Positions 12,076 to 23,680 are shown, counted from the first letter of the stretch. The stretch: DNA of 64,000 nt from Folioceros fuciformis (GCA_049999805.1 JBNGIO010006348.1:29821-93820); one strand, 5' to 3'. Made by a program: numbers and translations. Notes: generated by a model from the letters alone, not told the origin.

Positions 12076-13170
12076 TTACATGGCGGGTACACCAAGTCCT
12101 GGTGTGGCGACTGCTAAGCACAGCGGTAGATCCCAAAATTGGGCAACCGAGACTGCGGATGTCAAAGAGACGACATACACACAGCAATCTAGAGTGACAC
12201 CTTGCACAGCTTCGAACACCGTCATCCACTTTTCCAGCTGATCACCCATCCGACTGACTGCATTCAGGGTGCGTGACAACTGATCATCTCCAGCCGCAGG
12301 CCGATCCCGTTCAATTCGAAGGACTTTGTTGGAAGCAGAAAAAAGGGCCCCCAACACTAAAGTAATGTCTGTGACTATGATGAGGGACAGGGGCCATCCA
12401 ACGCCCCCGAGCCACATGAATCTCTTGAAAGGATGCTCACATGGCAGCAAAGCCAGACCGAATACCACCAGACCGAGAAGAAGAGCAAAAACGGCCCTGG
12501 CCACCTCGGTTCCCCTGATAGACTGAGACCATGCCTTGCAAGATCTGACACCACTGATTCTCGATTTCAGCTCCTTCGTTGCCTGCTGATCTAGCTCTTG
12601 TTGAAACCCTACCCCACCTACAGAAGTAGGCAGTGGTGATGTGAGCTCCGGCTTAGCCTGGGCTGCCTCTTGCTCAGCACGGCCCAAGTCCAAGGCCTGC
12701 ATCTGAGACTGTACATCTTGCAGCAACCTGGAGGTGACTACGGCGTCGAATCCATGGATCGGAGAGGCAGGAAAACCTACGAGCCAACAAGACATCGTTC
12801 ACTCGCTGAGATCAAGAGGGAGGCATCCATCAACATGAGCAAAGCAAACGCTCCATTTCATCCCAGCAGCAGGACGCAATGACAGACAAGAAAACGCACC
12901 CGGAGCCGCCCTTCTAGCAGGTTCCTGCAACTGCCGCCATCCCTGAGTGAACTGCAGCACGCTGGTGGTGGTGCTGTCGAGCTCGGGAGCTGCAGGCTTG
13001 ATCTCCTCAGCTTGGAGGGCAAGCTCAGGCAGCTGCGGTTCGGGCTGGGGCTTGGATTCAGGCTCCCGACGCACGGCTGGCACCTGGCGCGCAATGTAGG
13101 CCAGGCGATTAGCGCCCCGCTCAAGAATCTTCCGCCGCCGAGCTTCCCTCTGCTCCTTAACTGACAGCAT
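12076..13170 (-). CDS. GET2/CAML-like receptor subunit for tail-anchored protein insertion
   Basis: Two exons, 13170-12900 and 12776-12076, give 323 aa with start MLSVKEQREARRRKILERG. The N-terminal basic cluster REARRRKILERGANRLAYI matches the Arg-rich helix by which Get2, CAML and the plant counterpart (At4g32680, reported as a GET1 partner) recruit the GET3 ATPase. A charged linker rich in Pro, Gln and Glu follows. The C-terminal third has three hydrophobic segments (VARAVFALLLGLVVFGLALL, then WPLSLIIVTDITLVLGALF, then a weaker one starting VTLDCCVYVVSL), as expected for an ER membrane receptor working with GET1. Sequence conservation outside the N-terminal motif is always low in this family, so the call rests on motif plus topology. 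The gene is divergent from the TBL-like gene at 13604. Confidence 0.75.
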
Positions 13171-13603
13171 GCTGCGCAGAGCTCAGAGTCACCAACGAAC
13201 TAGCTCCGGCCAGCATCACTGCGCTCAACCTCGATCAACTCCACTCGCGGCTGCTGCGCATGTAACCCTGGACATGTCAAGCTTCTCGGTAACGGAAAGA
13301 AATGGAAACGTTTGCAACCCGGCGTTTAATCGCATCCCATTAACATAACCACCTAAACGATGCCATGGATGTCACCGTGACGGGACAGTGGCCGCTTTCT
13401 TGGCTTTCCCGGACTGATTCGGCTCAACCTGTTGCGTTGCTCACGATGATGGCGCTTGGCATGCTTCCCAAGCTCACAAGCAGGGTTGTGATGTTCTTCT
13501 CCTCTCTTGCTCCTCCTCTCCGTCCCAGTCTTGCCCGAGTCTTGTACTCACAGGCTTTTAGGAGTCACAAGGCTGGCCAGCGGGGGAAGCAAGGACTCCG
13601 GTC
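13171..13603. promoter_or_regulatory. Shared divergent promoter region
   Basis: Only 433 bases separate the start codons of the GET2-like gene (minus) and the TBL-like gene (plus), so both 5' UTRs and promoters must lie here. No clear TATA box or repeated element was picked out. Confidence 0.5.
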
Positions 13604-15382
13604 ATGAGGTGGTGGGAACGTGAGCTCCCAATCGTCGGACTCGAGCAAGACAAGATCTGCGAGGACGCACCTCGCAATCGGCACCTGGGATACGCAATCT
13701 GGGGGATACTCTTTCTCTTACTCCTGTCCTGGAGCCTGTGGATTTTCTTGGTACAGACCTCAGATCCCTTGCACTTTCAAGTCAATAGTTGGGAAGAGGG
13801 ATTTCAAGCTCCTCATCGAGACTCCCGTACTCCAGCTGTTCTGGGAACACAAATCTACACCAAACGTGATGCAGACAAGTTTCGCCGACGGTTGGCTTGC
13901 TTCAGGTGCTTAATTGCCCTACGCTGATTATGCTGCTCTATGACGCATTGCTTATTGTCCCTTGGTAAAGACTTCCACAAAATTCTGTTGGTTCCATCCA
14001 AAAAAAAGGGGGCGAGAATGCCAAATCTTAGTAGCCAAGCTACTTGGATCTAGATGCCACCCCTATCTGATAGGCGGGAGGCTAAGTCTAAGTTCTTCAT
14101 TTGACCTACTAGGTCTAATAAGAGTGAGAGAGCTTGGAAAGGAAATGCATGTGTATTGTTCATCTTGAGTGAAATTGTCTTGTACCAGTCAAACAGGAAA
14201 GTGGATACTCAACAGCACAGTGCGAAAAATGCCTTGGAATTTTGCTGGTGATCCTTTTGCAAACCAATGTGATGGTAGACATATAAACACTCCTGGTAAT
14301 GTAGCTGGAGTTCAAGCAGATGCTATCGAAATAAGCTCTGATTGGAAAGTAAGTCAAACTATGAAGATGCAATTCAATGCATTCTATAATTGTTGAATGT
14401 AATCTTGTTCAATTTGATATGAAAACAGGTTCGCAAGGAATTGAAATGGGTGTGGCGAAGTAGTAGAAGTTGTCCTATGATACCATTGAATCGAAATCAT
14501 TTTTGCAGGTGACAAAACTTGTTCAACATTGATAATCAAACATCCAAGCAGACTATTTTGATTATCAAAGAAAGATTGTAATCAAGTTAATTGCAGGTTG
14601 ATAGGCTCAAATAGAAACATTTTGCTAGTAGGAGATTCTATCAACCATGAGCTACAATGGGCACTTCTCAACAACTTCTTGAACAATATGACAGGTATTA
14701 TGCCTAGTCTCTCGTCAATACGAACTTGGTCAGGGCACCAAGTATGTGATGATATTCTAGGTCCAAATAAAGGCTTCAAAATTGGATTCATAAGGAATGA
14801 TCGGTTATCCCCAACTTTGCAAATTAAAGATGATGGTTGGAGCAACATTCTTGAATGGCCATGGCTGCCAGCACTTACTGATTGGAATATAAAGATCCTC
14901 ATTCTAAATAGAGGAGCACACTATGAACCGGACAACATCTACAAAGCAGCTTTAGAGGAGACTTTGACACTCCTCAAAAACTATTATCCTCACCTTCTTG
15001 TCATGTTTCGGAACACACCTCCAGGTGCGTAGCACATTGTGTGGTTACCAACATCCTCCCTTTGTTCTTCTTCCATGCCTAACTTTTCATATCTTATCCA
15101 GGACACAAAAATTGCAATACATTCACAACCCCAATACAAGAAAGACAAGAAAATCTTCCTGTAGAATGGCATTGGGGAGAATTCCAACGTCAGAATGGCT
15201 TGGCTAAAGAAGTTGTAGAACGACACCAATACATCTACGTGGATGTGGACACAGCTCTTAGTCTGCGACCAGATGGACACATTGATAAGAATGATTGTCT
15301 ACACTATTGCTTACCAGGACCCTTGGACTATATTGTAGAGTTGCTTTATAATATCTTCTCAACTATTGAGAATCTTACATGA
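13604..15382 (+). CDS. TBL-like PC-esterase, type II membrane protein (putative wall polysaccharide acetyltransferase family)
   Basis: Exons 13604-13905, 14189-14348, 14429-14508, 14597-15024 and 15102-15382 give 416 aa. The N-terminus has a single signal anchor (GYAIWGILFLLLLSWSLWIF, residues about 29-48). The esterase-like domain shows the GDS motif in NILLVGDSINHEL and the C-terminal DxxH motif in NDCLHYCLPGPLD, the hallmarks of trichome-birefringence-like and related PC-esterase proteins that O-acetylate cell wall glycans in the Golgi. The part before the GDS motif (TGKWILNSTVRKMPWNFAG) is shorter and less like the usual TBL domain, so this is probably a divergent branch. AT-richer introns and exons distinguish it from its neighbours. 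Substrate is unknown. Phases at all four introns are consistent. Confidence 0.8.
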
Positions 15383-16235
15383 TCAGTCTGGTACTTGAGG
15401 AGCTTCTATTCTATATTGTACCTGAACACTTCATTAATCTCGTGAGCTTCTCCATGCATGTAAAGTGACCAAGACCTTTAGAAAAGTAGTGTGTTGTGAA
15501 CCATCGTATGGTATCCATACATCTCCAGAACATGCCCATAGAAAAAACAATTCCATCCTCTTGCTGCTGGACACATTTATTCACCAAAAGTGGGCTTCCA
15601 GGTTCTGACGCCCGCATTCAAGGTGCATATGATGGAGTTGCTTGGACCTTATTTTTGTTGTGCTCTCAAAGTTCGAGGAGAGTGAGAAGGGGTCATTGGT
15701 GTGTGACAAGGGCTAGAGCCAATGGGAGGAAGGTCTTGTCCGTTAGAATACTCGGACAGGCTGCTCCGTACAGAGCCATGTTGGAGTCAATCGAAAACAG
15801 CGCACTGAGGGCGCCGATCCCGGAATCCCATGCTCGAGGCCAGATGAGCAGAGGGCGCTCAAGCCTCCGACACCGGTAATGGAAACACTCTCGCTCCACA
15901 CCACGGGTAACAATGAGTAAATGCGGGTGGACGAGAGAGAAGGGAGCACGGTGCTTTCAATTCGCCAAGTCCTTCTCGTACTGTTCACGGCCAAGCAGCA
16001 GCAGAGCACAAGGCGCGGGAGCAGGCCACTTTGATTGCTCCCGGTGCGCCTTGAAGGCGTACAGTGTCACCCATGGACGTCGACTGCTGCCATGCTTGTT
16101 GCCCAGAGCAAGGGCGCGCATTGGCCTATCTCCGAGTTGGGATCGATCCGATTCCAATCTGTCAGGCCTGACACCCGCCGCAGTACCGTTTGCGCCCCGC
16201 ATTGAGAAAGCAGCGTTGCGCGGAATTTGGGCGGG
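15383..16235. other. Intergenic region upstream of the SPARK kinase
   Basis: 853 bases with no recognised gene. Open frames on both strands between 15490 and 16200 show no domain. The right half is GC-rich and should hold the promoter and 5' UTR of the receptor kinase. Confidence 0.5.
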
Positions 16236-19200
16236 ATGGCAGCCTGTGGTCAGCTGCGGGACGCAATTCTGAGGATGTGGCTCTGGATTTGGGCGTTGTG
16301 GGCAATAGCGGCAGGGTGCGCGCAGGCGCAGAATGGCGCAGGTGAGGGAGAAGGCGTGCTGGGGAAGGATGCTGGCTCTTCCCTCAGCAGTTTGCTGGGA
16401 TCTGATCCTTGTGGGTGGTGGTGGCAGGGTGTCCGCTGGACTACAGCAGCCTGGATTTCAGCGCCGCTGTGTCGGCCTGCACTCAGTCCAGTGGGTTGCA
16501 GAACTGCTGCGCCTACGTGCGGGCTCTGTTCGGGGTTGCCATGGCAGAGTACACCAATGCTACTGCGCTGCTCACGCTGCCCGGGAGCCTGGCCGCGCCC
16601 TGCCTGGACGCCACCGTAAGGGTGTTCGAGGAGAATGGGATAGCAGCTGGCCAGACCAACCAGTGCGGGCTCAGGACCGTGAACGGGAGCTACAACATTG
16701 CCTGCCAGAACTACACCGTCGGGCCGAGCATTTCCGAGGTGGGTGGATTCGGGAGCGTGCTGAACGAGTGCGTGGGGAACACCACCAGCTCCTGCAGCAA
16801 CTGCTTCGATGCCAGCAAGGAGTTCGTGGAGACGGCGTTGGGTGCGTCTAATGCCAATGAGACGGCGTGCTTGGATGCCACCTTCCTCACCGTTGCCAGC
16901 CTAGGGGGCGTCGAGTACGCCATGGAGACTGCTAATTGCTTCTACAAGCTGCAGAATGCCGGGGGGCAGTTGCAGCCGCAGAGCGGTAAGGCATGCTGCC
17001 TCTGTTGCCGCTTCTGTTGATGTTGGGAGATGTTCGATGATGTTGGGTGGTGTCGGGCGTTGTTGGATTATGTCTGGATGGCCATGTGCGTTTTTGCAGA
17101 ATGCCATTTCAGCTTCCCGGCCTGGCAGATACAGAATGTGGCAAACGCATGTCAGGACAGGACGAATGGGGATTGCTGTGCTGCTGCTCTGCTGGCCCTG
17201 AGAACTGGAGCTACCCAGAATGGCGGGGCCTTTCTCCTGTCCAAGAAGCAGGGCACGGCTTGCGTAGCCGAGCTCACAGACAATCTGAAGGGACAGGACT
17301 CGGCGCTGGACGCCTTCTTCAAATGCAACATCACGGCTAGCAGCATTTTCCAACAAACCACCTCGGGATGCCACCGTATTCTCACTTCTGCCCAGCTGAT
17401 ACAGGAGATTACGGCGCAGGGTGTATCCTTCATCGACGTTGAGAATATTTGCAAGGAAGCAAATTTCTCCTGCAACCGCTGCGAGGGAGCCGTCAACAAC
17501 GTCACCTATGCTGTGGCATCCCCAAATGTGGATGCCCAGACCATCCAAAGCTGCAGGGATCTGGTGTTCATGGCATTGGCCGGTGTTTCTAGTGCAGCTG
17601 AAGCCACTTCTCTCGGAGGCTGCTTGTATTCACTTCCAGGTAAGGAGGCCAAGCCCCTTTCCCATGCAATTCATAGCTTTAGAAGGGCGATATATTGACG
17701 CCACACCCTTGATCACATGTCTGGCAGTGATCACTTCCACACAACAGATCATAGCTCCAGCTCCCGCCCCTGTTGAGGCTCCTGTGATCAGCTCTCAGGC
17801 CAACAACTCGATCATCACTGTTGTATCCGAGTCTCATGCAACAAAACTCACTCTAGTGTTGGGAATCGGCATCGGAGTGGCAGCAGCTGCACTGGCCGTG
17901 TTGTGCCTGCTTCTGCTTCTCATTCAGCAAAAGAGGAAGGAGCTAAGAAACACCAGCTCTGATGCACCAATCTGGAAGGCCAAGGAGGGCTTGATCAGCC
18001 CTCGATACCAGATCCAAAACTGGAGAAAAGGTTCGTCCCTCTCCCCTGCCCTATGCCCTGTTCTGGGTTGCTTTGTACCTCAACTACTCCACGAAGGCGG
18101 CAGGCAAAGGTATTCTAACACTTGCTTTCGTCTGGCACGGCGGACCAGATTCCTCACCTCTATTCAAGCGCTACAAGCTCCACGAAGTGAGAGCAGCCAC
18201 CAAGAACTTCAGCGATGTCATAGGCAGAGGAGGATTTGGAACCGTCTACAAAGGCCAGTTCAAAGATGGGCTTGTAGCTGGAATCAAGAGAATGAACCAA
18301 GGCAGCAAGCAAGGTGAGAATGAATTCTGCCGGGAAATGGAGCTCCTGGGGAGACTCCACCACCGCCACCTTGTTACTCTCCGAGGCTTCTGTGCAGAAA
18401 AGCAAGAAAGGTGCACACCTCATTCTCTCCTTCCAACGGCAACACATGCTCATGCATCTAACGAGCCCGTCATCTTACGGTGGCCTGGTCAGGTTTCTGA
18501 TCTACGAATACTTGGAGAATGGCAGCCTGAAAGACCATCTACATGGTAAGAGCTGGTTTTCTTTCAGCCCAAATTTTCAGAAGATTATCCATAATTCCGA
18601 CGCGTAACCATCTTGTGGCCAGTGGCAACCAAGACCCCGCTGAACTGGAGAACAAGGCTGAGAATTGCAGTGGGCGTTGCTGCCGGACTGGTGAGCATCC
18701 CCCACTTCCGATTAATTTCAACGCCCTGTCTTGCATTTTTAGGGTTCGCATAGCAACAGCAATGAACCAATCACTCGACCTGTCAGGAATACTTGCACTG
18801 CTACTGCGATCCTCCTCTGTGCCACAGAGACATCAAATCTAGCAACATCCTGCTGGACGAAAACTTCGTTCCCAAGGTATGATCATGCATTACTTCAGCA
18901 CCTTCCAATCCCCGATTTCTCTTCTGTGGCCTGTCTGTACCCGTTAGTCTAACTTGTCTACCGGGCTCCAATCAGATCGCCGACTTCGGCCTCGCCTTCT
19001 CTGCCCGGAACGGAGCCGAAATTTTCGAGCCTGTCACGACTGACGTTCGGGGAACTCCAGGTGGGTGCACAATCCTGTTGACTGACTCGTATCCTCCCCG
19101 AATTCCTCATCCCGTTTGCGACGGTGCCGTCGATCCTGTGTGGCCTGGCAGGCTACATGGACCCGGAGTACATGATCACCCACGAGCTGACGGAGAAGAG

Positions 19201-19624
19201 CGACGTGTACAGCCTGGGCGTCTTGCTGCTGGAAATCGTGACAGCGAGGCGGGCAGTCCACGACAACAAGAACCTGGTGGAATGGGCGCAGAAATACGTG
19301 GACAAGGATTCCAGCCTGCCGGGCCTGGTGGACCCCGACCTGGAGCATACCTACAATGTGCTGGAGCTAAAGGCTGTGATGGATATTGTGCACATGTGCA
19401 CGCGCTCCGAGGGCAGGCTGAGGCCCAACATCAAGAAGGTGCTCAGGCTGCTGAACGAGCGCCTGGATGTGGACACCACCAGTGGTCCCGTCACTGGCCA
19501 GATCTACAAGATGCCGCGCCCTCTCCCGGACTTAGCATGTAGCAGTGCCAGACATGGCGTCGGCAGCCCTGCTTTTAGATTTGAGGCGTCCCCACCTGTG
19601 TCTCCTATGTCTGACAGAAGCTGA
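16236..19624 (+). CDS. SPARK-domain receptor-like protein kinase
   Basis: Exons 16236-16341, 16428-16985, 17100-17639, 17728-18030, 18149-18410, 18493-18545, 18623-18690, 18787-18876, 18976-19060 and 19152-19624 give 845 aa. Signal peptide: [19 protein letters not shown]. The ectodomain has two Cys-rich modules. The first, [17 protein letters not shown]...NCCAYV, is SPARK-like; the second (exon 3) has [18 protein letters not shown] transmembrane helix ([19 protein letters not shown]) precedes the kinase: [11 protein letters not shown] loop, AGIKRM (Lys), [11 protein letters not shown] catalytic loop, ADFGLAF (DFG), GYMDPEY and [14 protein letters not shown]. All catalytic residues are present, so the kinase should be active. 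Closest known plant type is At1g11050/At3g19300-like kinases. The acceptor of exon 5 could instead be 18104 or 18110; ATG 16275 is an alternative start. Confidence 0.88.
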
Positions 19625-19659
19625 CTCAAGCAAGTATATATATCTCTTGCTCTGTGATT

Positions 19660-19728
19660 AGAGACCTGGGAGTCGACCCGGTACCTTCGCGATCCGATTC
19701 CTGGCAGCTACCTCTAGGCTACGATACG
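19660..19728 (-). repeat. tRNA-like A/B-box pair, possible SINE head
   Basis: On the minus strand TAGCCTAGAGG (plus 19711-19721) fits the Pol III A box, and GGTCGACTCC (inside plus 19668-19679) is one base short of the B box GGTTCGANTCC. The spacing of about 35 bases is typical. A full cloverleaf cannot be drawn because the T-stem has a mismatch and no clear acceptor stem exists, so this is not called as a tRNA gene. It lies in the gap between two convergent genes. Confidence 0.35.
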
Positions 19729-19843
19729 TATAGAGAGTTCATTGATTCTAATGGAAAAAAGACCCAGTGAATGGGTCTTCACTCAATAATGCGTTGTAAT
19801 ATACATGGATCATGGGAGACAAACCTATCTGCACAGAGTCAGG

Positions 19844-21790
19844 TTAGGGATCGTCTTTGCTGAGAGTCTGGGGGGCGGGAGGAGCCATTGGTGCAGGGCC
19901 AGAAGAAAACTCCGGCTCACTCACATGGTTAAACACGTTCAGGAGAGACGGAGGATCATGGCACAGGGGAGAGCGTGGGGTGCCTGGGTTCAGGGGAGAC
20001 GAAGAAGCTTCGTGCAAGGAAGCCAGTGAGGTGCCTGGGAAGGTGACTCCGTGCTTGCCAGAGCTGCTCCTCACGAAGAACTTGTCGTCCTTGATGTCGT
20101 AGTACTCCGCAGTTCGGACCTCCTGGCAGAGGGAGCAGAATGGGAGGAAGAACCACGAAGCGCAGTCTGTCAACCTAGGGTTCCTGCAGCACCAGGTTCT
20201 TGGGGGGAGGTTGAAAGTCTCTCGCATTCTGATCCTCCAGAACCCACCGTACAGCAGCCCAAAGACGCTGAGAGCAATCCCTGCACCACCGATGCCATGC
20301 CTGACATAGTAGTTGTCTAGGTTGATGGCAGCCAAATCGAAGATCCAGAAGGGGGCTGTGAGGAGAAGAACAAAGGTGACGATGTGCACGTAGCGGTTAC
20401 CGAATCCCAGCCTGTCCACGTTCCATCCGAACACGCACACAAAGCACACGAAGGAGAGGAGGGAGATGCCAGGCTCCATGTTCCAGTCCCATAACCCACC
20501 TTTCCACTGCGGGTTCTGCACCTCCTGATCCTTGCCTCCCTCCCTCTTGGCAAAGGACATCCTCTTCTCCAGAAGCCGGAAGTTCATGATCCCGATGTCG
20601 TACAGGGACGTCTCGCTCTCCAGGTGGACATTGCCCTCACCCTTCTCCAGCTCGGATGCCAGCCTCGAGTATTCCTCATCATCGAGTGCCACGAACTCCC
20701 GCCCCAGAGGACTCAGGCTGTTGTATATCCCTGCTGCAGCAGAACAGCCGATGGCAACGCTGAGGCACACTGCCACTCCTATGGCAGGCCGCTCCGACCT
20801 CTTGTAGCCCCAATTGAGCCCACACAAGGAGTACTGAGCAAAGCAGTTGAGGTGCAGCAGGCACACCACCACTGCGATGTGAAACCACTCGTGCAGCTTG
20901 CGGGTTCCGTTCTTGCAGTATGCCTTCCTCATCTTCACAATATCCCGGGGCTCCCAACGGTAGAGCAAATAAGAATGGTAGAATCTGGTGGGATGCAGGT
21001 ACAGGCACATGAGAGTGAAAAGCGCATTGAGAATCTGGTTGTTCACCTCGAACCAAGCATCCCTATCCTTCTTCTTAGGCAGAGCATGGTTCAGCATGCC
21101 CACCATGACCATGAACAGAATAGCCCCAGAGATCGCTACAGCCGAAATCCACACCAGAAGAGCCAGGTTCTTGGGGTTCCAAAGCCATTCCCTACTCTGC
21201 TGCTTCACAATCTGCCAGTCTATGTTCCCGAGCCTATGAATCCCGTCCTTGATGCGACTGGAGAAGGAATGTGACTCGGAAGGCGTTTTCCTGGAGACCT
21301 CCTCCTTGGCCTCCGCCAGGCGCTTGAAGGTGGCGGACGGGGTCAGCAGGCTTCTCTTGAACGGGGATATCTGAGACCCCGCTGCAGACTTAGCCGGCGA
21401 GCTCCCAGTGAAGGCAGAGTCCAGATCCCGGGACCTAAAGGGAGATCCTCTGAACGGAGATACGCCTCCCCCGTTCCCCAAGACAGAACCAGGTAGCAAG
21501 GGCGAGTTGGTCCGGAATGGCGACCGCAGCGGGGACCTGTAAGGAGAAGTCCCCTCCCCTGGAAGAGGAGACAGTGTGTCAGAGAGCTCCGAGTACCCGG
21601 ACGGCGCATTCTTCACCGACAAGCCGGATCCCTTGCTGCCAGCAGACGCAACGGAGCTGTTAATGCCCTCATCCTCCTCCTGCAGAAGGCCCTTCCGGGA
21701 AGCGGACTCCGACAGAGAAGCATGAGACTGAGCTCCCCTGCTTCCGCTAGAGTCTTCAGGCTCGTCGCCTGGGATCACGATTCTCGGCAT
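19844..21790 (-). CDS. DUF2985/PLAC8-family multi-pass membrane protein
   Basis: Single uninterrupted exon of 648 aa from ATG at 21790 (MPRIVIPGDEP). Residues about 1-190 are Ser/Pro-rich with repeated SPxRSP-type motifs (SPYRSPLRSPFR, SPFRGSPFRSR, ISPFKRSLLTPS), likely phosphorylation sites. Then come IDWQIVKQQSREWLWNPKN and several membrane spans with the plant DUF2985 signature LYLHPTRFYHSYLLYRWEPR. The C-terminal half carries the Cys-rich PLAC8 region (FNLPPRTWCCRNP, DCASWFFLPFCSLCQEVRT). Arabidopsis members such as At4g23470 and At1g11380 share this layout and have no firmly known biochemical role. It is convergent with the receptor kinase, with 219 bases between them. Confidence 0.85.
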   Translation of the reverse strand: MPRIVIPGDEPEDSSGSRGAQSHASLSESASRKGLLQEEDEGINSSVASAGSKGSGLSVKNAPSGYSELSDTLSPLPGEGTSPYRSPLRSPFRTNSPLLPGSVLGNGGGVSPFRGSPFRSRDLDSAFTGSSPAKSAAGSQISPFKRSLLTPSATFKRLAEAKEEVSRKTPSESHSFSSRIKDGIHRLGNIDWQIVKQQSREWLWNPKNLALLVWISAVAISGAILFMVMVGMLNHALPKKKDRDAWFEVNNQILNALFTLMCLYLHPTRFYHSYLLYRWEPRDIVKMRKAYCKNGTRKLHEWFHIAVVVCLLHLNCFAQYSLCGLNWGYKRSERPAIGVAVCLSVAIGCSAAAGIYNSLSPLGREFVALDDEEYSRLASELEKGEGNVHLESETSLYDIGIMNFRLLEKRMSFAKREGGKDQEVQNPQWKGGLWDWNMEPGISLLSFVCFVCVFGWNVDRLGFGNRYVHIVTFVLLLTAPFWIFDLAAINLDNYYVRHGIGGAGIALSVFGLLYGGFWRIRMRETFNLPPRTWCCRNPRLTDCASWFFLPFCSLCQEVRTAEYYDIKDDKFFVRSSSGKHGVTFPGTSLASLHEASSSPLNPGTPRSPLCHDPPSLLNVFNHVSEPEFSSGPAPMAPPAPQTLSKDDP

Positions 21791-22311
21791 CCCGACCAAC
21801 CTCCCTGCTCGTTCTCTCCGCGCTCCCGCACCTCACATTGCTCTAAGCAGGAACCTGCAGAGGCACATGATTTCGTCACAAGCCCTACAGCTAGCGGAAT
21901 TCAATTTCCACCTAGCTCACCTGTGAGCACCGCAGGCAGCTGGGGCAAGGAACTCAGCAAATGTTCTTGCAATGGCGCTCATCCCCACAGCCGGTCTACA
22001 TCCGCGTCCCGCCTCGGACATTGCCCAGCATCAGTCCCTTCCCAACCGAATCCCAAACGATGAAGGAAATTGGATGCCGTGAGTAAACAACGCCAGACAG
22101 TTACCGTTTACCGCGTTTGAAAGCAACCGTATGACAACCAGAGAAAGGAAGCTTGCTGGGACTCGCGTTGAATTGGTGTGCAATGGGAAGGAGACACGCG
22201 GATTGCTGGGATTGCGATGCTTGCTTCTGAAGTCAGCGAAGGAAGGCATATGTCATTTTCTGACCGTGTGAGTTTGTCGGGTAGGCATGGTGAGGTCGTT
22301 GGGTTGGCATC
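21791..22311. promoter_or_regulatory. Shared divergent promoter region
   Basis: 521 bases between the start codons of the PLAC8-family gene (minus) and the HeLo-like gene (plus). No further gene was seen; open frames on the minus strand run into the HeLo-like gene and have no domain. Confidence 0.45.
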
Positions 22312-23577
22312 ATGCCGGACCCGGTGCTGTCCACCACCTGGAGCATCTTCTGTCAGCTGAAGGATCTGCGGGCCACGCAGCATAGCAATAGGGACGAGTG
22401 TGCTAGGCTTGCGAAGGTCATCGAGAGACTGCACAACAATCTGCAGATTCTGCTGGTGAGGTGGTTTGTTTTCCTTATCTGGGTCCGTTTGTGTCGGTTG
22501 AGACGGCTGTGTCGATGACTGACCATTTTGAGGCATGGCTCTCTTAGGCCAGTCCTGATGTGGGCCGATTCCAGCCAGTTTTACGGAAGATTGAGGTCTC
22601 CACCACAAATTGTTATGCGTTCGTGGAGTCCATCTCAGCTCGAGGCTTGAGATCCACATTCTTGAGTGAGAAAATCCCAGTGTTCAACGAACGTGCTCTG
22701 GACCAGTTCCTGCTGCAACATGACGAGCTGCACACGCTGACGGATGAGTTGCTACAGGAGTTGCTAAAGGTACGAGCTGTTTCGGAAGGAAGATGTTTCG
22801 GCGCAGTGTGGGTGAATGGTGCCTGACAGCGATCCGTTAATTCGTTATGGACAGGGTTTCCGCCCTGGGAAGCATCATGTTCCGACTGAGACTGTGTTTG
22901 GCGTAAGCAAGCTGAGAGCTACCAGTAGCAAGGACGATGATGTCCGGCTGAGGAAAGGGGAGAGGGCAAGCATCATCTTCATAGAAGATGGGGGCAAGGA
23001 GGAAATGTTCTACTCAGTGGACACCTGGGTAGTAACGCACGAGCAGGATTTCTTCAGCTGGCCTTCCACAGACCTGGCTGCAACTGTGACATGCAGGCAC
23101 ACCGGTAGGGTGTTTGATGTGAGCCAGCCTGCCAGCGGCAATGAATCTTTGTCCATCGCAGCTATCTCTGCCTCGGGTGTGTTGTGGGCGAATGTGAACT
23201 CCATTAGACCGGGTGGTGGGCGGTGGGGCCCCTTTTCCAAGCCTGCAGGGTCGCTCTTGAAGCGAGACCACGAGAGTATTTATGGGGATGGAGCCTACTC
23301 GTACGGATCTCAGGACTACCAGGTTGAGATATGCCTGACATCTGGTGCAGGGTTTGAGGCAGACCTGCAGCTGTTGAGAGTTACAGGCACGAAGGAGCAA
23401 CACCAGACTTACTACAAGTGCTGCCTTGATGGATCGGGGGAAGTGGTTGCCATTTACAGGCACTCGACAGAGGAATGTGAAGGCACGCTCCACCTGCTGG
23501 GACGCGGTAATCAGGCCCAGTTGCGGGACGTCATTGTCTCTAGCATTGCAGCCCTTGGGCTCACCAGCACCCTCTAA
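22312..23577 (+). CDS. Protein with N-terminal HeLo-like four-helix domain and unassigned C-terminal region
   Basis: Exons 22312-22455, 22548-22769 and 22855-23577 (all phase 0) give 362 aa, starting MPDPVLSTTWSIFCQLKDLR. Residues 1-122 are all helical in appearance, with the pattern NRDECARLAKVIERLHNNL, then VLRKIEVSTTNCYAFVESIS, then FNERALDQFLLQHDELHTL and LTDELLQELL. This resembles the MLKL-NTD/HeLo-like domain found at the front of MLKL proteins and used by cell-death executors to insert into membranes. In plants it normally precedes a pseudokinase or other effector; here no kinase follows. Residues about 125-362 look beta-rich (RASIIFIEDGGKEEMFYSVD, VSQPASGNESLSIAAISASG) and were not recognised. 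Role in cell death is inference only. Confidence 0.6.
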
Positions 23578-23680
23578 TCCACTTCCGGGATCCTGCCTTT
23601 GTCATTAGCTCCGAAAGTGGTTCCCAAATGCTTCTTCACGTTTTTTTCCCGCGTTTTTGTTGGGGCAGGAAGATTCTGTC

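Noticed and set aside
15496-16202. Open frames on both strands upstream of the SPARK kinase
   Set aside because: No domains, mutually overlapping, and GC-rich DNA readily gives long chance frames.
19660-19728. Functional tRNA gene
   Set aside because: A and B boxes are present, but acceptor and T stems do not form.
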